Shown: positions 53,082-63,150, numbered from the stretch's first letter. The stretch is DNA of 64,000 nucleotides from MFD09286-c1 sp963701015 (GCA_963701015.1 OY969556.1:1612001-1676000); one strand, 5' to 3'. Notes: a model not told the origin generated them from the letters alone. A program made the numbers and translations.

Positions 53082-54395
53082 TTAAGCAATTGACTCGCCT
53101 ATTAAATCATATACATCTGAATCGGTAATTTTAACTTTATAAAAGTTCCCAATAACCAATTGTTTATCCGATTTAACTATAACTGTATTATCAACTTCGG
53201 GAGAATCAAATTCGGTTCTGCCAATAAAATTATCACCTTCTATTTCATCAATAATTACAAGCATTTCTTTCCCAACTTTTGAATAATTTATTTCAGAAGA
53301 AATTTGCTTTTGTATTTCAATTATTCGCTCAGCTCTTTGTTTCTTAATTTTTTCAGGTATCGAATTCTTATATTTCTTCGAAGAATAAGTTTGTTCTTCA
53401 TGGGAATAAGTGAAAACGCCTAGTCGCTCAAACCGAACTTTTTTAATAAATTCTTCAAGTTCAAGAAAGTCATTTTCAGTTTCGTTCGGGTGACCTACCA
53501 ATATTGTTGTTCTTAAAGCTATGCCCGGCACTTTTGTCCTAATCTCATCAATTAGCTTTAAGGTCTTATCTTTATTCAATCCCCGACGCATTGACTTTAA
53601 CATGTTATCGCTAATATGTTGGAAAGGAATATCGAGATATTTGCAAACTTTGGGATTTTCATTCATAATTTGTAAGATTTCCTTCGGAAATCCTGCCGGG
53701 TAAGCATAATGAAGCTTTATCCATTCAATACCTTTTATTTTATTCAATTCCTGAATTAAATAACCGAGCATTGGAGTTTCATATAAATCTATTCCATAAT
53801 AGCTTATATCCTGTGCAATTATCAATAATTCCTTGACACCCTTCTTTGCAAGATAATTGGCTTCATCAATTAAGTCTTCAATGGGAATTGATTTATACTC
53901 ACCACGAATTAATGGAATTGCACAGAAAGAACACTTGCGGTTGCACCCTTCGGCAATTTTTAAATAGGCGAAATGTGAAGGAGTAGAAAGTAATCGCTCG
54001 CCAGTCAGGTCATTGCGAAAGTTATAACCAAGGCTTTCAATAATTTTCTGTATGTCATTGACTCCAAAAAACTTATCAACTTCAGGCATTTCCTGTCTCA
54101 ATTCATTAGCATAGCGTTCGGAAAGGCAACCTATTACGTAAAGATTATCTATTTTTTTATTTTGCTTTTTCTGAATATATTCAACTATTACATCAATAGA
54201 TTCCTGTTTTGCATCTTTAATAAACCCACAAGTATTTATGATTACCGTGCGTGCTTTGGAATTTTCTATATCATGCTCAATGTGAATTGAATGGGCTGAA
54301 AGCTGTCGCATTAAATGTTCTGAATCAACAACATTTTTTGAGCAACCTAATGTTACAACTAAAATGGTATCTTTTGATTTTAAATGAGTTTTCAA
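53082..54395 (-). CDS. rimO: Ribosomal protein S12 methylthiotransferase RimO
   Basis: A radical-SAM enzyme that adds a methylthio group to an aspartate of S12. The N-terminal domain has TLGCSKNVVDSEHLMRQL with iron-sulfur cysteines and NTCGFIKDAKQESID. The radical-SAM CxxxCxxC motif is in EGCNRKCSFCAIPLIRGEY. A TRAM domain closes the protein. It is 437 residues, normal for the family. It starts one base after the ftsY stop. Confidence 0.96.
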   Translation of the reverse strand: MKTHLKSKDTILVVTLGCSKNVVDSEHLMRQLSAHSIHIEHDIENSKARTVIINTCGFIKDAKQESIDVIVEYIQKKQNKKIDNLYVIGCLSERYANELRQEMPEVDKFFGVNDIQKIIESLGYNFRNDLTGERLLSTPSHFAYLKIAEGCNRKCSFCAIPLIRGEYKSIPIEDLIDEANYLAKKGVKELLIIAQDISYYGIDLYETPMLGYLIQELNKIKGIEWIKLHYAYPAGFPKEILQIMNENPKVCKYLDIPFQHISDNMLKSMRRGLNKDKTLKLIDEIRTKVPGIALRTTILVGHPNETENDFLELEEFIKKVRFERLGVFTYSHEEQTYSSKKYKNSIPEKIKKQRAERIIEIQKQISSEINYSKVGKEMLVIIDEIEGDNFIGRTEFDSPEVDNTVIVKSDKQLVIGNFYKVKITDSDVYDLIGESIA

Positions 54396-55343
54396 TTATT
54401 CCTTTTGAAAAAGCGATTCAACAAACTCAACTTTATTAAATATTTGTAAGTCCCCAACTTTCTCGCCAATTCCAATATATTTGACCGGAATTTTAAATTG
54501 ATCGGAAATGCCAATAACAACTCCACCTTTAGCTGTACCATCAAGTTTAGTAAGAGCCAATGCAGTAACTTCAGTAGCCAATGTAAATTGTTTTGCCTGT
54601 TCAAAGGCATTTTGACCGGTTGAAGCATCAAGCACCAATAAGACCTCATTTGGCGCATTAGGGATGACTTTTTGCATTACATTTTTAATTTTTGTAAGCT
54701 CATTCATTAGGTTAATTTTATTGTGCAAACGACCAGCTGTATCAATAATTACAATATCTGTATTTTTTGCTTTAGCTGAAGCAACTGTATCATAAGCAAC
54801 AGAAGCCGGGTCTGCTCCCATTTGTTGTTTCACAATTTCAACTCCTACACGTTGCGCCCATATTGTTAACTGGTCAACAGCTGCGGCACGAAAAGTATCT
54901 GCTGCACCTAAAACCACTGATTTTCCGGCATTCTTAAACTGATTGGCCAACTTCCCTATTGTAGTAGTTTTGCCCACGCCATTTACACCAACAACCATTA
55001 TAACATATGGTTTTGGTAATTCCTGACTAAAGAAATCCAAACCAACGTTATTATTATTTTCTTCAAGTAAAATTGCTATCTCTTCTTTTAAGATTGAATT
55101 TAATTCATCAATGCCCAAGTACTTTTCTTTCGAAACCCTGTTTTCAATACGTTTAATAATTTTCAGAGTCGTTTCAACCCCAACATCAGAAGAAATGAGA
55201 ACTTCTTCGAGGTTATCCAATACTTCATCATCTACTTTTGATTTGCCAACAATAACCCTGGAAAGTTTCTTAAAAACATTTTCCTTGGTTATTTCAAGCC
55301 CTTTATTTAAGTTTTCGTTTTGTTTTTTTCCGAAAAGTCCCAT
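54396..55343 (-). CDS. ftsY: Signal recognition particle receptor FtsY
   Basis: GTPase that docks SRP-ribosome complexes at the membrane. The NG domain has VMVVGVNGVGKTTTIGKLAN (G1), ADTFRAAAVDQLTIWAQR, VIIDTAGRLHNK (G3), ALTKLDGTAKGGVVIGISDQ (G4) and KYIGIGEKVGDLQIF (G5). At 315 residues it is the short form without the long acidic A domain of E. coli. Part of the conserved rpmB-rpmG-DUF4295-ftsY-rimO group. Confidence 0.97.
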   Translation of the reverse strand: MGLFGKKQNENLNKGLEITKENVFKKLSRVIVGKSKVDDEVLDNLEEVLISSDVGVETTLKIIKRIENRVSKEKYLGIDELNSILKEEIAILLEENNNNVGLDFFSQELPKPYVIMVVGVNGVGKTTTIGKLANQFKNAGKSVVLGAADTFRAAAVDQLTIWAQRVGVEIVKQQMGADPASVAYDTVASAKAKNTDIVIIDTAGRLHNKINLMNELTKIKNVMQKVIPNAPNEVLLVLDASTGQNAFEQAKQFTLATEVTALALTKLDGTAKGGVVIGISDQFKIPVKYIGIGEKVGDLQIFNKVEFVESLFQKE

Positions 55344-55396
55344 TGAATAATTCCTTCTCTTTTTTAGAGAATTAAATTTTAATTTATATAAATATA

Positions 55397-55427
55397 AAAA
55401 AAGCCTTCTTCAGGAAGAAAGCTTTTT
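55397..55427. terminator. Hairpin between the DUF4295 gene and ftsY
   Basis: AAAAAGC-CTTCTTC and GAAGAAAGCTTTTT form a stem with flanking A and T runs. It could end the rpmB-rpmG-DUF4295 message before ftsY. Confidence 0.6.
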
Positions 55428-55450
55428 CGATATGATTAATGAAGATTAAC

Positions 55451-55600
55451 TTACTTAGCTAAAAAATCCTTAATTTCTTCGTTATGCATAACATCTTCCT
55501 TGAAGCTGTATGAACCGGTACCAGTTTTCACCATTTTAATAACACGTGTGAAATTTTTACCCAAACCGGTTTTCATTGATGCAACTACCTTCTTTGCCAT
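55451..55600 (-). CDS. DUF4295 small protein
   Basis: A 49-residue basic protein, starting MAKKVVASMKTGLGKNFTRV and ending YSFKEDVMHNEEIKDFLAK. DUF4295 is specific to Bacteroidota and regularly follows rpmG. Its conserved linkage with ribosomal protein genes and its basic nature suggest a ribosome-associated role, not demonstrated as far as I know. It starts 11 bp after the rpmG stop. Confidence 0.88.
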   Translation of the reverse strand: MAKKVVASMKTGLGKNFTRVIKMVKTGTGSYSFKEDVMHNEEIKDFLAK

Positions 55601-55611
55601 GTTTAGAAAAT

Positions 55612-55794
55612 TTATTTAATTTCTTTATGAACAGTTACTTTCTTTAAAATTGGATTGTATTTTTTCAATTCCAATCGCTCAGGCGTATTTTTTTTGTTTT
55701 TTGTAGAAATATACCTCGACATCCCAGGCATACCACTGGTTTTATGTTCAGTACATTCCAATATTACCTGTATTCTATTTCCTTTTTTTGCCAT
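55612..55794 (-). CDS. rpmG: 50S ribosomal protein L33
   Basis: 60 residues starting MAKKGNRIQVILECTEHKTS at the ATG at 55794; an upstream ATG would add ten non-conserved residues and overlap rpmB. The zinc-binding cysteines of some L33 forms are absent, with KNTPERLELKKYNP instead, the C-minus type. Confidence 0.94.
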   Translation of the reverse strand: MAKKGNRIQVILECTEHKTSGMPGMSRYISTKNKKNTPERLELKKYNPILKKVTVHKEIK

Positions 55795-55811
55795 TACTAA
55801 TACATTTATAA

Positions 55812-56054
55812 TTAATACGTACAAATAAAACCTTTGTCTTTTGCGTCAACCAAAGCAGCTTTCAAACCTTTTTTGTTAATTACCCTTATTCCTGCTGCTG
55901 ATACTTTTAGTGTAACCCATCTGCTTTCTTCTTCGAGAAAGAATTTTTTAGTAAAAAGGTTTGGATCGAAAACTCTTTTGGTACGACGTTTTGAATGAGA
56001 AACGTTATTTCCAACCATTGATCCTTTTCCTGTTATTTGACAAATCTTTGACAT
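55812..56054 (-). CDS. rpmB: 50S ribosomal protein L28
   Basis: 80 residues, starting MSKICQITGKGSMVGNNVSH with SKRRTKRVFDPNL, the usual L28 pattern, and the tail RVINKKGLKAALVDAK. It is the first gene of the ribosomal group and lies 80 bp after cinA on the same strand. Confidence 0.96.
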   Translation of the reverse strand: MSKICQITGKGSMVGNNVSHSKRRTKRVFDPNLFTKKFFLEEESRWVTLKVSAAGIRVINKKGLKAALVDAKDKGFICTY

Positions 56055-56134
56055 TGTTCTTTAATTTTTGTTCTGAAAACGGTTCGCAAAATAACTGAAT
56101 AAAAGTTTAATAAACAAATTTTGATGAAGAAAAT

Positions 56135-57373
56135 TTAGTACCCTTGAAGAATAAATAATCTTAACATATTTAAGGCTGCAGAACTAGCCCTTATTATATT
56201 TCTTTCTCTACTATCCCCAAAATTGAACATTTTACTTACAAATTTATTTTTTGATGCAACTGCAATCCAAACCGTTCCAATAGGTTTTTCAACTGTTCCA
56301 CCATCTGGTCCAGCAATTCCGGAAACGGAAATTGAATAATCAGAATTCATAACCTGCAAACATTCATTTGCCATAATTTCTACAACCTCCTTACTTACAG
56401 CACCATGTATTTTAATTGTTTCATTCGGAACTTTCAGAATTTTAGTTTTAATATCATTGGAATATGCCACTATACAACCTTTAAAATATTCCGAACTTCC
56501 CGAAACAGAAGTAATTAATTTTGAAATATTTCCACCTGTGCAACTTTCGGCAGTCGATAAAGTTAGTTGTTTTTCTTTAAGTATTAAACCAATCACTTTT
56601 TCCAAAGTATCAGTATCATAACCATATATCGCTTCTCCAATAATATTTTTTAAGTTAATGATTTCCTCATTTACTTTGTCAACCATATTTTCTCCTTCAT
56701 AGGCAGATAATCTTAATTTCACCATTCCGGGGGAAGGTAAATAAGCAAGACTAATATTATCAGGCAATTTTTTTTCCCAGGCTTCAATAGTTAATGCCAG
56801 TTTAGATTCAGGAATCCCAGTGGTTAAAACTGTTTTGTGGTAAATTGGTGTGAGTTTAAAATGAGTTTTTAATTTAGGAAGAATTGATTTTATCATCATT
56901 GCTTCCATTTCAAACGGAACCCCGGGCATTGAAATATAAACGACATTGTTTTTTTCAAACCAGAGTCCTGGCGCTGTGCCAATTTCATTATAAATGACTT
57001 GTGCTGCAATTGGGACATTTGCCTGTGCTTTGTTTAATTCGTTCATTGTGCCGCCTCTTATTTTAACAAAAGAATCAACCATTGCAAACACTTGTTCATC
57101 AAATCGAATACCAGTTTCAAAATATTGACATAGAGCCGGTTTGGTAATATCATCGGAAGTTGGGCCTAAACCACCAGTGATTAAAACCAATTGCGATTTT
57201 TTACTAGATTCATCTAATATATCTAATATTTCTTCTATACTATCACTAACAGTGACAATACGATTGACTTTAATGCCAATTTGATTTAGGTTTTGGGCAA
57301 TCCAGGAGGCATTGGTGTTTACAATTTGCCCAATTAAAATTTCATCTCCAATAGAAACTATATCGGCCTGCAT
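56135..57373 (-). CDS. cinA: CinA family protein (nicotinamide-nucleotide amidohydrolase)
   Basis: A 412-residue two-domain protein. The N-terminal MoCF-binding-like domain (ADIVSIGDEILIGQIVNTNA, VLITGGLGPTSDDITKPALC, VYISMPGVPFEMEAMM) has ADP-ribose/NAD-related hydrolase activity in studied members. The C-terminal PncC domain (LSTAESCTGGNISKLITSVS, SGSSEYFKGCIVAYSNDIK, SVSGIAGPDGGTVEKPIGTV) deamidates nicotinamide mononucleotide. Its position before rpmB is conserved in the phylum. Confidence 0.95.
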   Translation of the reverse strand: MQADIVSIGDEILIGQIVNTNASWIAQNLNQIGIKVNRIVTVSDSIEEILDILDESSKKSQLVLITGGLGPTSDDITKPALCQYFETGIRFDEQVFAMVDSFVKIRGGTMNELNKAQANVPIAAQVIYNEIGTAPGLWFEKNNVVYISMPGVPFEMEAMMIKSILPKLKTHFKLTPIYHKTVLTTGIPESKLALTIEAWEKKLPDNISLAYLPSPGMVKLRLSAYEGENMVDKVNEEIINLKNIIGEAIYGYDTDTLEKVIGLILKEKQLTLSTAESCTGGNISKLITSVSGSSEYFKGCIVAYSNDIKTKILKVPNETIKIHGAVSKEVVEIMANECLQVMNSDYSISVSGIAGPDGGTVEKPIGTVWIAVASKNKFVSKMFNFGDSRERNIIRASSAALNMLRLFILQGY

Positions 57374-57425
57374 ATCAATAAGTTTAAAAATAAAATCCCC
57401 AATTCACGGGGATTTTAAAAATTAG

Positions 57426-57498
57426 AGCGGAAAACGGGACTCGAACCCGCGACCCTCAGCTTGGGAAGCTGATGCTCTACCGACTGAGCTACTTCCGC
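57426..57498 (-). tRNA. tRNA-Gly (anticodon CCC)
   Basis: On the minus strand, acceptor GCGGAAG with TTTCCGC (one G-T pair), D arm GCTC/GAGC, anticodon stem TCAGC/GCTGA with loop TTCCCAA giving CCC, and T arm CGGG-TTCGAGT-CCCG. CCA is not encoded. Confidence 0.93.
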
Positions 57499-57590
57499 AA
57501 ATATAATTTGCTAATTTAATTTAAAGACTCTTAATATTCATAGAAGAATCAGAGTTAAATTAGTTCATTGAATTATTGAAAATATATCTG

Positions 57591-57663
57591 AGCCTCTCAG
57601 GGGATTTGAACCCCCGACCTGCTGTTTACGAAACAGCTGCTCTACCAACTGAGCTAAAGAGGC
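57591..57663 (-). tRNA. tRNA-Thr (anticodon CGT)
   Basis: On the minus strand, acceptor GCCTCTT with GAGAGGC, D arm GCTC/GAGC, anticodon stem GCTGT/ACAGC with loop TTCGTAA giving CGT, and T arm GGGGG-TTCAAAT-CCCCT (G-T at the outer pair). CCA is not encoded. It lies 92 bp upstream of tRNA-Gly. Confidence 0.93.
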
Positions 57664-57758
57664 AAATTTACTATTTTGAATTTAGCTATCAAATTTCAAA
57701 CGCAAAAATATCAATTATTCCCAATAAATAAAGGAAGTCATTCGATAAGAAATAACAA

Positions 57759-58988
57759 TTAAATTTTATTCAAAGCCCTTATTCGTTGTAAAAGAGTAGG
57801 ATGTGAATAATGAAAAAATACAAATGCAGGATGAGGATTCAAATTACTCAATGAATTTTTAGAAAGTTTCTTCAATCCGTTTATCAAATCATCTGCAAGT
57901 CCAAAAGATGCAGCAAAATGATCTGCAGCATATTCATTCTTTCTTGAAATTACGTTCATACCAAGCCCAATTATTAAGGAAATTGGACTATACAAAATTC
58001 CAAATACAATCATACCAATATGAATTCCGGGCTTTGTAACGCCTAAAGCTGAAGAAAGTGCAGGATTACCTAGAAATATTGACAATAAATAAAGCGTAAT
58101 ACCTGTTTGGATAACCGAAATGATTAAGCCTGAATACGTATGTTTCTTTTTATAATGACCTATTTCATGGGCAAGAACAGCAACAATTTCCTGAGTTGAA
58201 AGCTGATTAATTAAATTATCAAAAAGAACAATTCTTTTTTTAGGTCCTAATCCAGTAAAATAAGCATTTGCTTTTGTCGATCGTTTTGAACCATCAATAA
58301 CAAATATATTTTTAAGCTGAAATCCGGCTTTATTGGCAAAATCTGTAATTGCATTGCGTAATTCACCCTCAACCAAAGGAGTTTGCTTATTAAATAAAGG
58401 TACTATTAAATTTGAATAAAACATTAACATAAATACAGAAAATGCTGTAAATATCAACCATATATAAATCCAAAAGTTTGTACCAATTCTATAATAGAAC
58501 CAAATGAACAAGGCCAATAATCCACCTCCAATTATAGCACCCAATAAATATCCTTTAAGCTTATCGGTAAAGTAAAGCAAAGGTGTCGTTTTATTGAAAC
58601 CATATTTTTCTTCAATTACAAATGTTCCATATAAGTCAAATGGAATTCCAAGTATATCGGAAATAAAAAATAATCCACCAAAATAAATTAATGCTAAAAT
58701 TATTGGGTCACTTGAAATGCTTCTGCCTATTTCATCGGCAAAAGCAAAGCCATGAAAAATAAGCATTATTAAGACCAATAAAAATGAAAATGAAGCAGTC
58801 AAAATACCAAATCGCTCATATTCCACTTTGTAATTTACTGATTTATTGTAAGTATCAATATCATAAACATCGGAAAGTTCAGGTGGTAAATTTCTATTTC
58901 GTTTTGAAGAATTCAAGTAGGATAAAATCCGCTCAAGGAAAAAATCAAAAAACAAAATAACATATATAATAATGAGAATAGTGTTCAT
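57759..58988 (-). CDS. M48 family membrane metallopeptidase (Ste24-like)
   Basis: A 409-residue protein with about six membrane helices. The zinc motif HEXXH is in VLAHEIGHYKKKHTYSGLII near residue 270, with the third ligand region in VISRKNEYAADHFAASFGLA. SKRSTKANAYFTGLGPKKRI and the ending FFHYSHPTLLQRIRAL are typical of CAAX-protease-like M48A enzymes. It probably degrades or processes membrane proteins; it belongs to the Ste24 rather than the HtpX branch by length and architecture. Confidence 0.9.
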   Translation of the reverse strand: MNTILIIIYVILFFDFFLERILSYLNSSKRNRNLPPELSDVYDIDTYNKSVNYKVEYERFGILTASFSFLLVLIMLIFHGFAFADEIGRSISSDPIILALIYFGGLFFISDILGIPFDLYGTFVIEEKYGFNKTTPLLYFTDKLKGYLLGAIIGGGLLALFIWFYYRIGTNFWIYIWLIFTAFSVFMLMFYSNLIVPLFNKQTPLVEGELRNAITDFANKAGFQLKNIFVIDGSKRSTKANAYFTGLGPKKRIVLFDNLINQLSTQEIVAVLAHEIGHYKKKHTYSGLIISVIQTGITLYLLSIFLGNPALSSALGVTKPGIHIGMIVFGILYSPISLIIGLGMNVISRKNEYAADHFAASFGLADDLINGLKKLSKNSLSNLNPHPAFVFFHYSHPTLLQRIRALNKI

Positions 58989-59024
58989 AATTAATTGAAG
59001 TTAAAATATAAAATATAGAAGTAA

Positions 59025-60023
59025 TTAATTTTCATCAAGTTGAGCTTTAATTTCCACCTTTTCTTTTTTACGTAATTCCAAAATAGAAATATAATTAGCT
59101 ACAAACTGGTCATTCTTTTTAAAATATGATTTTGCTGCCCAATCAAGTGCAATATCTAAATGGTCATAAGTTTCACTGGCAATAGCCATATCATAGCAGG
59201 CACATGCTGCAAATCTTTTATTTTTACTGTTTATATATTTTTTCCAAAGTTCAATAGCCGCTTCCCATTTATTTAATCGAACATACTGAATTGCATTTAT
59301 GAAATCGGCATTTTCGTTTGACATTAAAAATCTGCTTAACGATGACCATGTTTGAGCTATTCTCTTTCCATACTTTACTCCTGCATAAAAACACGATTGA
59401 ATAGCCGCATCACTTATTTCAGGTAATTGATTATTAACATCTTCCGCATCATAACCCTCAGCATCCCAATACAAAGTATCTTTTTGAAAATAATCATCTA
59501 TAATATCATGTTGAGCCGGATAATAAATTTTCCATAAAGAATTATTTACAACCTGCATACTACCATAAAAACCAACATCTCTAGAATAATTTAATTTTAT
59601 TGGCGTGTAGGAAGCTTGAAAGTTTTCTAATACTATAGCTGCATCTGCAGAACTATCATTACATATCTTTTCAATTGTTGGCCAATCGATTTTTTGAAAC
59701 CTGTCATCGTACAATTTTGTGACAATTATTGGCGTGTCTGAAACAATCTGGAACCGGGGAGAATTTCCAATGGAATTTAATAAACCTGAAAAATATTGAT
59801 TTATTGACATACTATCAAATTTCACCGACGCATCTGTAATGTTAAGATTATCATTTTGCTTTTGATAATTAGCATGGTTTATTAAAACTACCTTATAAAC
59901 ATCAGGTGTAATTTTAATCTCAGCAGGGTTAAGCGCTTGTATTTTTATCGGCTCATATGTAACGCAAGATGATACTATGAAGGATATAATTAATAGAAAA
60001 CAAACCCACCTAAATTTTTTCAT
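59025..60023 (-). CDS. DUF6340 family lipoprotein
   Basis: A 332-residue protein with a lipoprotein signal (VCFLLIISFIVSSCVTYEPI). The N-terminal half (PDVYKVVLINHANYQKQNDN, DSSADAAIVLENFQ) resembles DUF6340, and the C-terminal half has TPR-like helices (LNKWEAAIELWKKYINSKNK, FAACACYDMAIASETYDHLD). Function unknown, envelope-located. Confidence 0.78.
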   Translation of the reverse strand: MKKFRWVCFLLIISFIVSSCVTYEPIKIQALNPAEIKITPDVYKVVLINHANYQKQNDNLNITDASVKFDSMSINQYFSGLLNSIGNSPRFQIVSDTPIIVTKLYDDRFQKIDWPTIEKICNDSSADAAIVLENFQASYTPIKLNYSRDVGFYGSMQVVNNSLWKIYYPAQHDIIDDYFQKDTLYWDAEGYDAEDVNNQLPEISDAAIQSCFYAGVKYGKRIAQTWSSLSRFLMSNENADFINAIQYVRLNKWEAAIELWKKYINSKNKRFAACACYDMAIASETYDHLDIALDWAAKSYFKKNDQFVANYISILELRKKEKVEIKAQLDEN

Positions 60024-60121
60024 TTCTGTTTGAAAATATTAGAGGTTATTTAAAACAATATTTCAAAGTTTAGATTAATATAAATGTCATAAATAACCTT
60101 TTATTCAATTAATTATACAAT

Positions 60122-60868
60122 TTATGTATTCATACCTCCGCAAACATTAATCACTTGTCCATTAACATAGCCAGATAATTCTGATGCAAGGAACAATGCA
60201 ACATTTGCAACATCTTCAGGAGTTCCACCACGTTTTAAAGGAATGTTCTGAATCCACGCATTTCTTTGTTCTTCTGTTAATTTATGAGTCATGTCAGTAA
60301 TAATAAATCCTGGGGCGATAGCATTACTTCGAATATTACGTGAACCCAATTCTTTAGCAATTGATTTTGTGAAACCAATTAAGCCTGCTTTTGAAGCAGA
60401 ATAATTTGCCTGACCTGCATTTCCTGAAACCCCAACGACTGAACTCATATTCACAATGCTGCCACCTTTTTGCTTTAACATAATTGGTTGAACAGCTTTT
60501 GTAAAATTAAATGCAGATTTTAAATTTACAGTAATTACAGCATCCCATTGTTCTTCAGTCATACGTAATAACAAACCATCTTTTGTAATTCCTGCATTAT
60601 TAACTAAAACATCTATTGATCCAAAATCAGCCATAATTTGATTTACAACATTTGTTGTATCATCATATTTTGCAGCATTTGATGCATAAGCTTTTGCTTT
60701 TATCCCCATTACATTTAATTCAGCTTCGAATGATTTAACATTGTCATCATAAATTAAATCGGTAATAGCAATATTAGCTCCTTCAGAGGCAAATTTAATG
60801 GCAATTGCTTTACCAATTCCTCTTGCTCCTCCGGTAATAATTGCAGTTTTTCCTTGTAATAATTTCAT
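60122..60868 (-). CDS. fabG: 3-oxoacyl-ACP reductase FabG
   Basis: Reduces beta-ketoacyl-ACP with NADPH in fatty-acid synthesis. A 248-residue SDR with cofactor motif ITGGARGIGKAIAIKFAS, VLVNNAGITKDGLL, the catalytic serine in SIVNMSSVVGVSGNAGQ, YSASK tyrosine/lysine, and SNAIAPGFIITDMT. A 16-bp palindrome TGAACA-TTTT-TGTTCA (60906-60921) lies 38 bp upstream and may be an operator. Confidence 0.95.
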   Translation of the reverse strand: MKLLQGKTAIITGGARGIGKAIAIKFASEGANIAITDLIYDDNVKSFEAELNVMGIKAKAYASNAAKYDDTTNVVNQIMADFGSIDVLVNNAGITKDGLLLRMTEEQWDAVITVNLKSAFNFTKAVQPIMLKQKGGSIVNMSSVVGVSGNAGQANYSASKAGLIGFTKSIAKELGSRNIRSNAIAPGFIITDMTHKLTEEQRNAWIQNIPLKRGGTPEDVANVALFLASELSGYVNGQVINVCGGMNT

Positions 60869-61116
60869 TCGTTTAGATTTTAAAATTTTGTTAATAATTT
60901 AAAATTGAACATTTTTGTTCATTTCACATTTAAAATAATTTGATTTTAAAACAACCAAATATTTTGAAGCAAAATAAATAAAGTAATTGGTTTTTATCAA
61001 ACATTAAAATTTGTCATTAACAATTAATAACTTAGTTATAATAATTAAATTAGCATTTTACCTAATTAATTGCGCTTAACATATTTTTTATTAATTTTGA
61101 GCATAAACGTTATCGG

Positions 61117-63081
61117 ATGGTTAATAAAGTTTTTAATTGGTTGAAAAACATTGGTTTATATAAATCTCTGGTAAATATTAAGTTTAGTTTTTTTTCTCGT
61201 AAAAGTTTACGCTTCAGATTTATTGCATCAATTGTAATTTCTGCACTTTTAGTTTATTTAATTGTCGGCACCTTTTTAATTATTCGGATTAAAAATGAAG
61301 TAAATTATTCTGCGCAGGCAATAGCTAATAGTTATGCTCGTGAATCAGCTAATTTAATGGCTTCGCAGATGAATACCTATTTAAATCAAACCATTGGATT
61401 TGTGCAAGTTGTTCAATCAAATTTAAATCTTCCTGTTGATTTAAAATTAAAAATATATAAAAACAGCATTCATAATTTAATTTCAAATGAACCTGATTTA
61501 ATGGCTGTTTGGTTAAATATTCAATTGTCGTCAATTAATAAAAACTGGAAAAATGATCATGGACGAATCAGATACACCTATTATCAATTGGACAATAAAG
61601 TGAGTTTTCAACTTGATTCATTGGAGTTGCAAGGTAATAATATGCAAGGAGATTATTATAAAATAAGGCAACAAAACGCCATTGATTTTAGTGAACCTTA
61701 TTTTGACACGTACGGGCATGATAGTACTAAGCAATTTTTAATGACAAGTATTTGTGTTCCAATTAATGATAGTGCAAAACAATTTATTGGGTTGGCTGGA
61801 GTTGATTTTGATTTAGGAAAATTAAAACCATTTATTAAAAATCTTAATACATATAAAGGTTGCAGTTCGATGATAATTTCAAACAATGGTACAATTGTAT
61901 TAAATCCTGATTCATTATTAAATGGAAAGCAATTTAATATTATATACAATTATGATAATCGAAAATATGGAATAACTGATAGTATAAAAGAAGGGAAATC
62001 AATAACATATTTTGGAAGAATAAATTCAAATAAAAGTTATATAACCATTGTACCTGTTAAATTAAGTAACAACTGTAAAACCTGGGCATTGGCTGTAATT
62101 GTTCCGACCAGTTCAATAAATAAACTAGTAAATCAAACATTGCTTATTTCAATAATAGTAGCATTAATAGGTTTGTTATTATTAATTCTTATTACATGGA
62201 AAATTACTGATATGCTTGCAAAACCTCTTGAAAATAGTATTCAGTTTGCCAGCAGCATTGGAAATGGAAATTTATCGTCACTTGTTGAGTATAACAAAAA
62301 TGATGAAATGGGGCAATTAATGAATGCTTTATTAGAAATGTCGGAGAAGCTTAAAAATATGGTCAATGAAATAAATTTAGGTTCCGAATTATTATCAAAA
62401 ACTGCTAAATCATTATCTTCAAGTTCAAAACAACTCCTATCTGCTTCATATCATCATTACGACACATCTGATAAAGTGAATCAATCCATTTCACAAATGG
62501 TTGAGCACATTAAAAACAATACCGAATATTCGCAAAAAGCAGAATTGGTTTCAAAAGAAGCAAGTAAAAAAATTAAGCAAAGTGTGAGGATGTCAGTAAA
62601 GGTTGTAACCAGCATGAACTATATTTCGGAACGTATTACTGTAATTAATGATATTGCTATGCAAACCAATATTTTAGCTCTTAATGCAGCAGTTGAAGCT
62701 GCACGTGCAGGTGAACATGGAAAAGGTTTTGCAATTGTTGCCTCCGAAGTAAAAAAATTGGCTGAAAATAGCAGGAATTCTGTAAACGAAATTACCGATC
62801 TTTTAAAACAATGTCAGTTTGATTCTGAAACTGCTGGTGAAATGCTCGACCAAACCATACCTGAAATAGAAAAAAATGCAAAATTGATAAATTCAATATT
62901 TCTCTTAAATGCGGAACAAAATACGAAAATTGATGAAATCACTGAATCGCTTCAGAAATTAAATGATATAACAAAAGACAATAATAACAATGCAAAACGG
63001 ATGACTGTTTTTGTTGAAGAAATTGAAGGACAAGCCAATAAACTAAAAAGCCTTATAAATAAGTTTAGAATAGAAAATTAA
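61117..63081 (+). CDS. Methyl-accepting chemotaxis protein with dCache-type sensor
   Basis: A 654-residue receptor. Membrane helix 1 near residues 35-57 (FIASIVISALLVYLIVGTFL), a periplasmic dCache-like sensor to about residue 340 (including FSEPYFDTYGHDSTKQFLMT and CSSMIISNNGTIVLNPDS), helix 2 (LISIIVALIGLLLLILITW), a HAMP domain, and a signalling hairpin with AMQTNILALNAAVEAARAGE and KGFAIVASEVKKLAENSRNS. No che genes are adjacent. Ligand unknown. Confidence 0.92.
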   Translation: MVNKVFNWLKNIGLYKSLVNIKFSFFSRKSLRFRFIASIVISALLVYLIVGTFLIIRIKNEVNYSAQAIANSYARESANLMASQMNTYLNQTIGFVQVVQSNLNLPVDLKLKIYKNSIHNLISNEPDLMAVWLNIQLSSINKNWKNDHGRIRYTYYQLDNKVSFQLDSLELQGNNMQGDYYKIRQQNAIDFSEPYFDTYGHDSTKQFLMTSICVPINDSAKQFIGLAGVDFDLGKLKPFIKNLNTYKGCSSMIISNNGTIVLNPDSLLNGKQFNIIYNYDNRKYGITDSIKEGKSITYFGRINSNKSYITIVPVKLSNNCKTWALAVIVPTSSINKLVNQTLLISIIVALIGLLLLILITWKITDMLAKPLENSIQFASSIGNGNLSSLVEYNKNDEMGQLMNALLEMSEKLKNMVNEINLGSELLSKTAKSLSSSSKQLLSASYHHYDTSDKVNQSISQMVEHIKNNTEYSQKAELVSKEASKKIKQSVRMSVKVVTSMNYISERITVINDIAMQTNILALNAAVEAARAGEHGKGFAIVASEVKKLAENSRNSVNEITDLLKQCQFDSETAGEMLDQTIPEIEKNAKLINSIFLLNAEQNTKIDEITESLQKLNDITKDNNNNAKRMTVFVEEIEGQANKLKSLINKFRIEN

Positions 63082-63150
63082 TTGAAACTTCAAGAAATTT
63101 AATACTTATATAGCAAAGTTGAGTAATTGAACTATCAAATTTAGAAATGA

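Noticed and set aside
54392..54658. Second minus-strand frame inside ftsY
   Set aside because: An out-of-frame reading of the GTPase gene rich in L, N and K.
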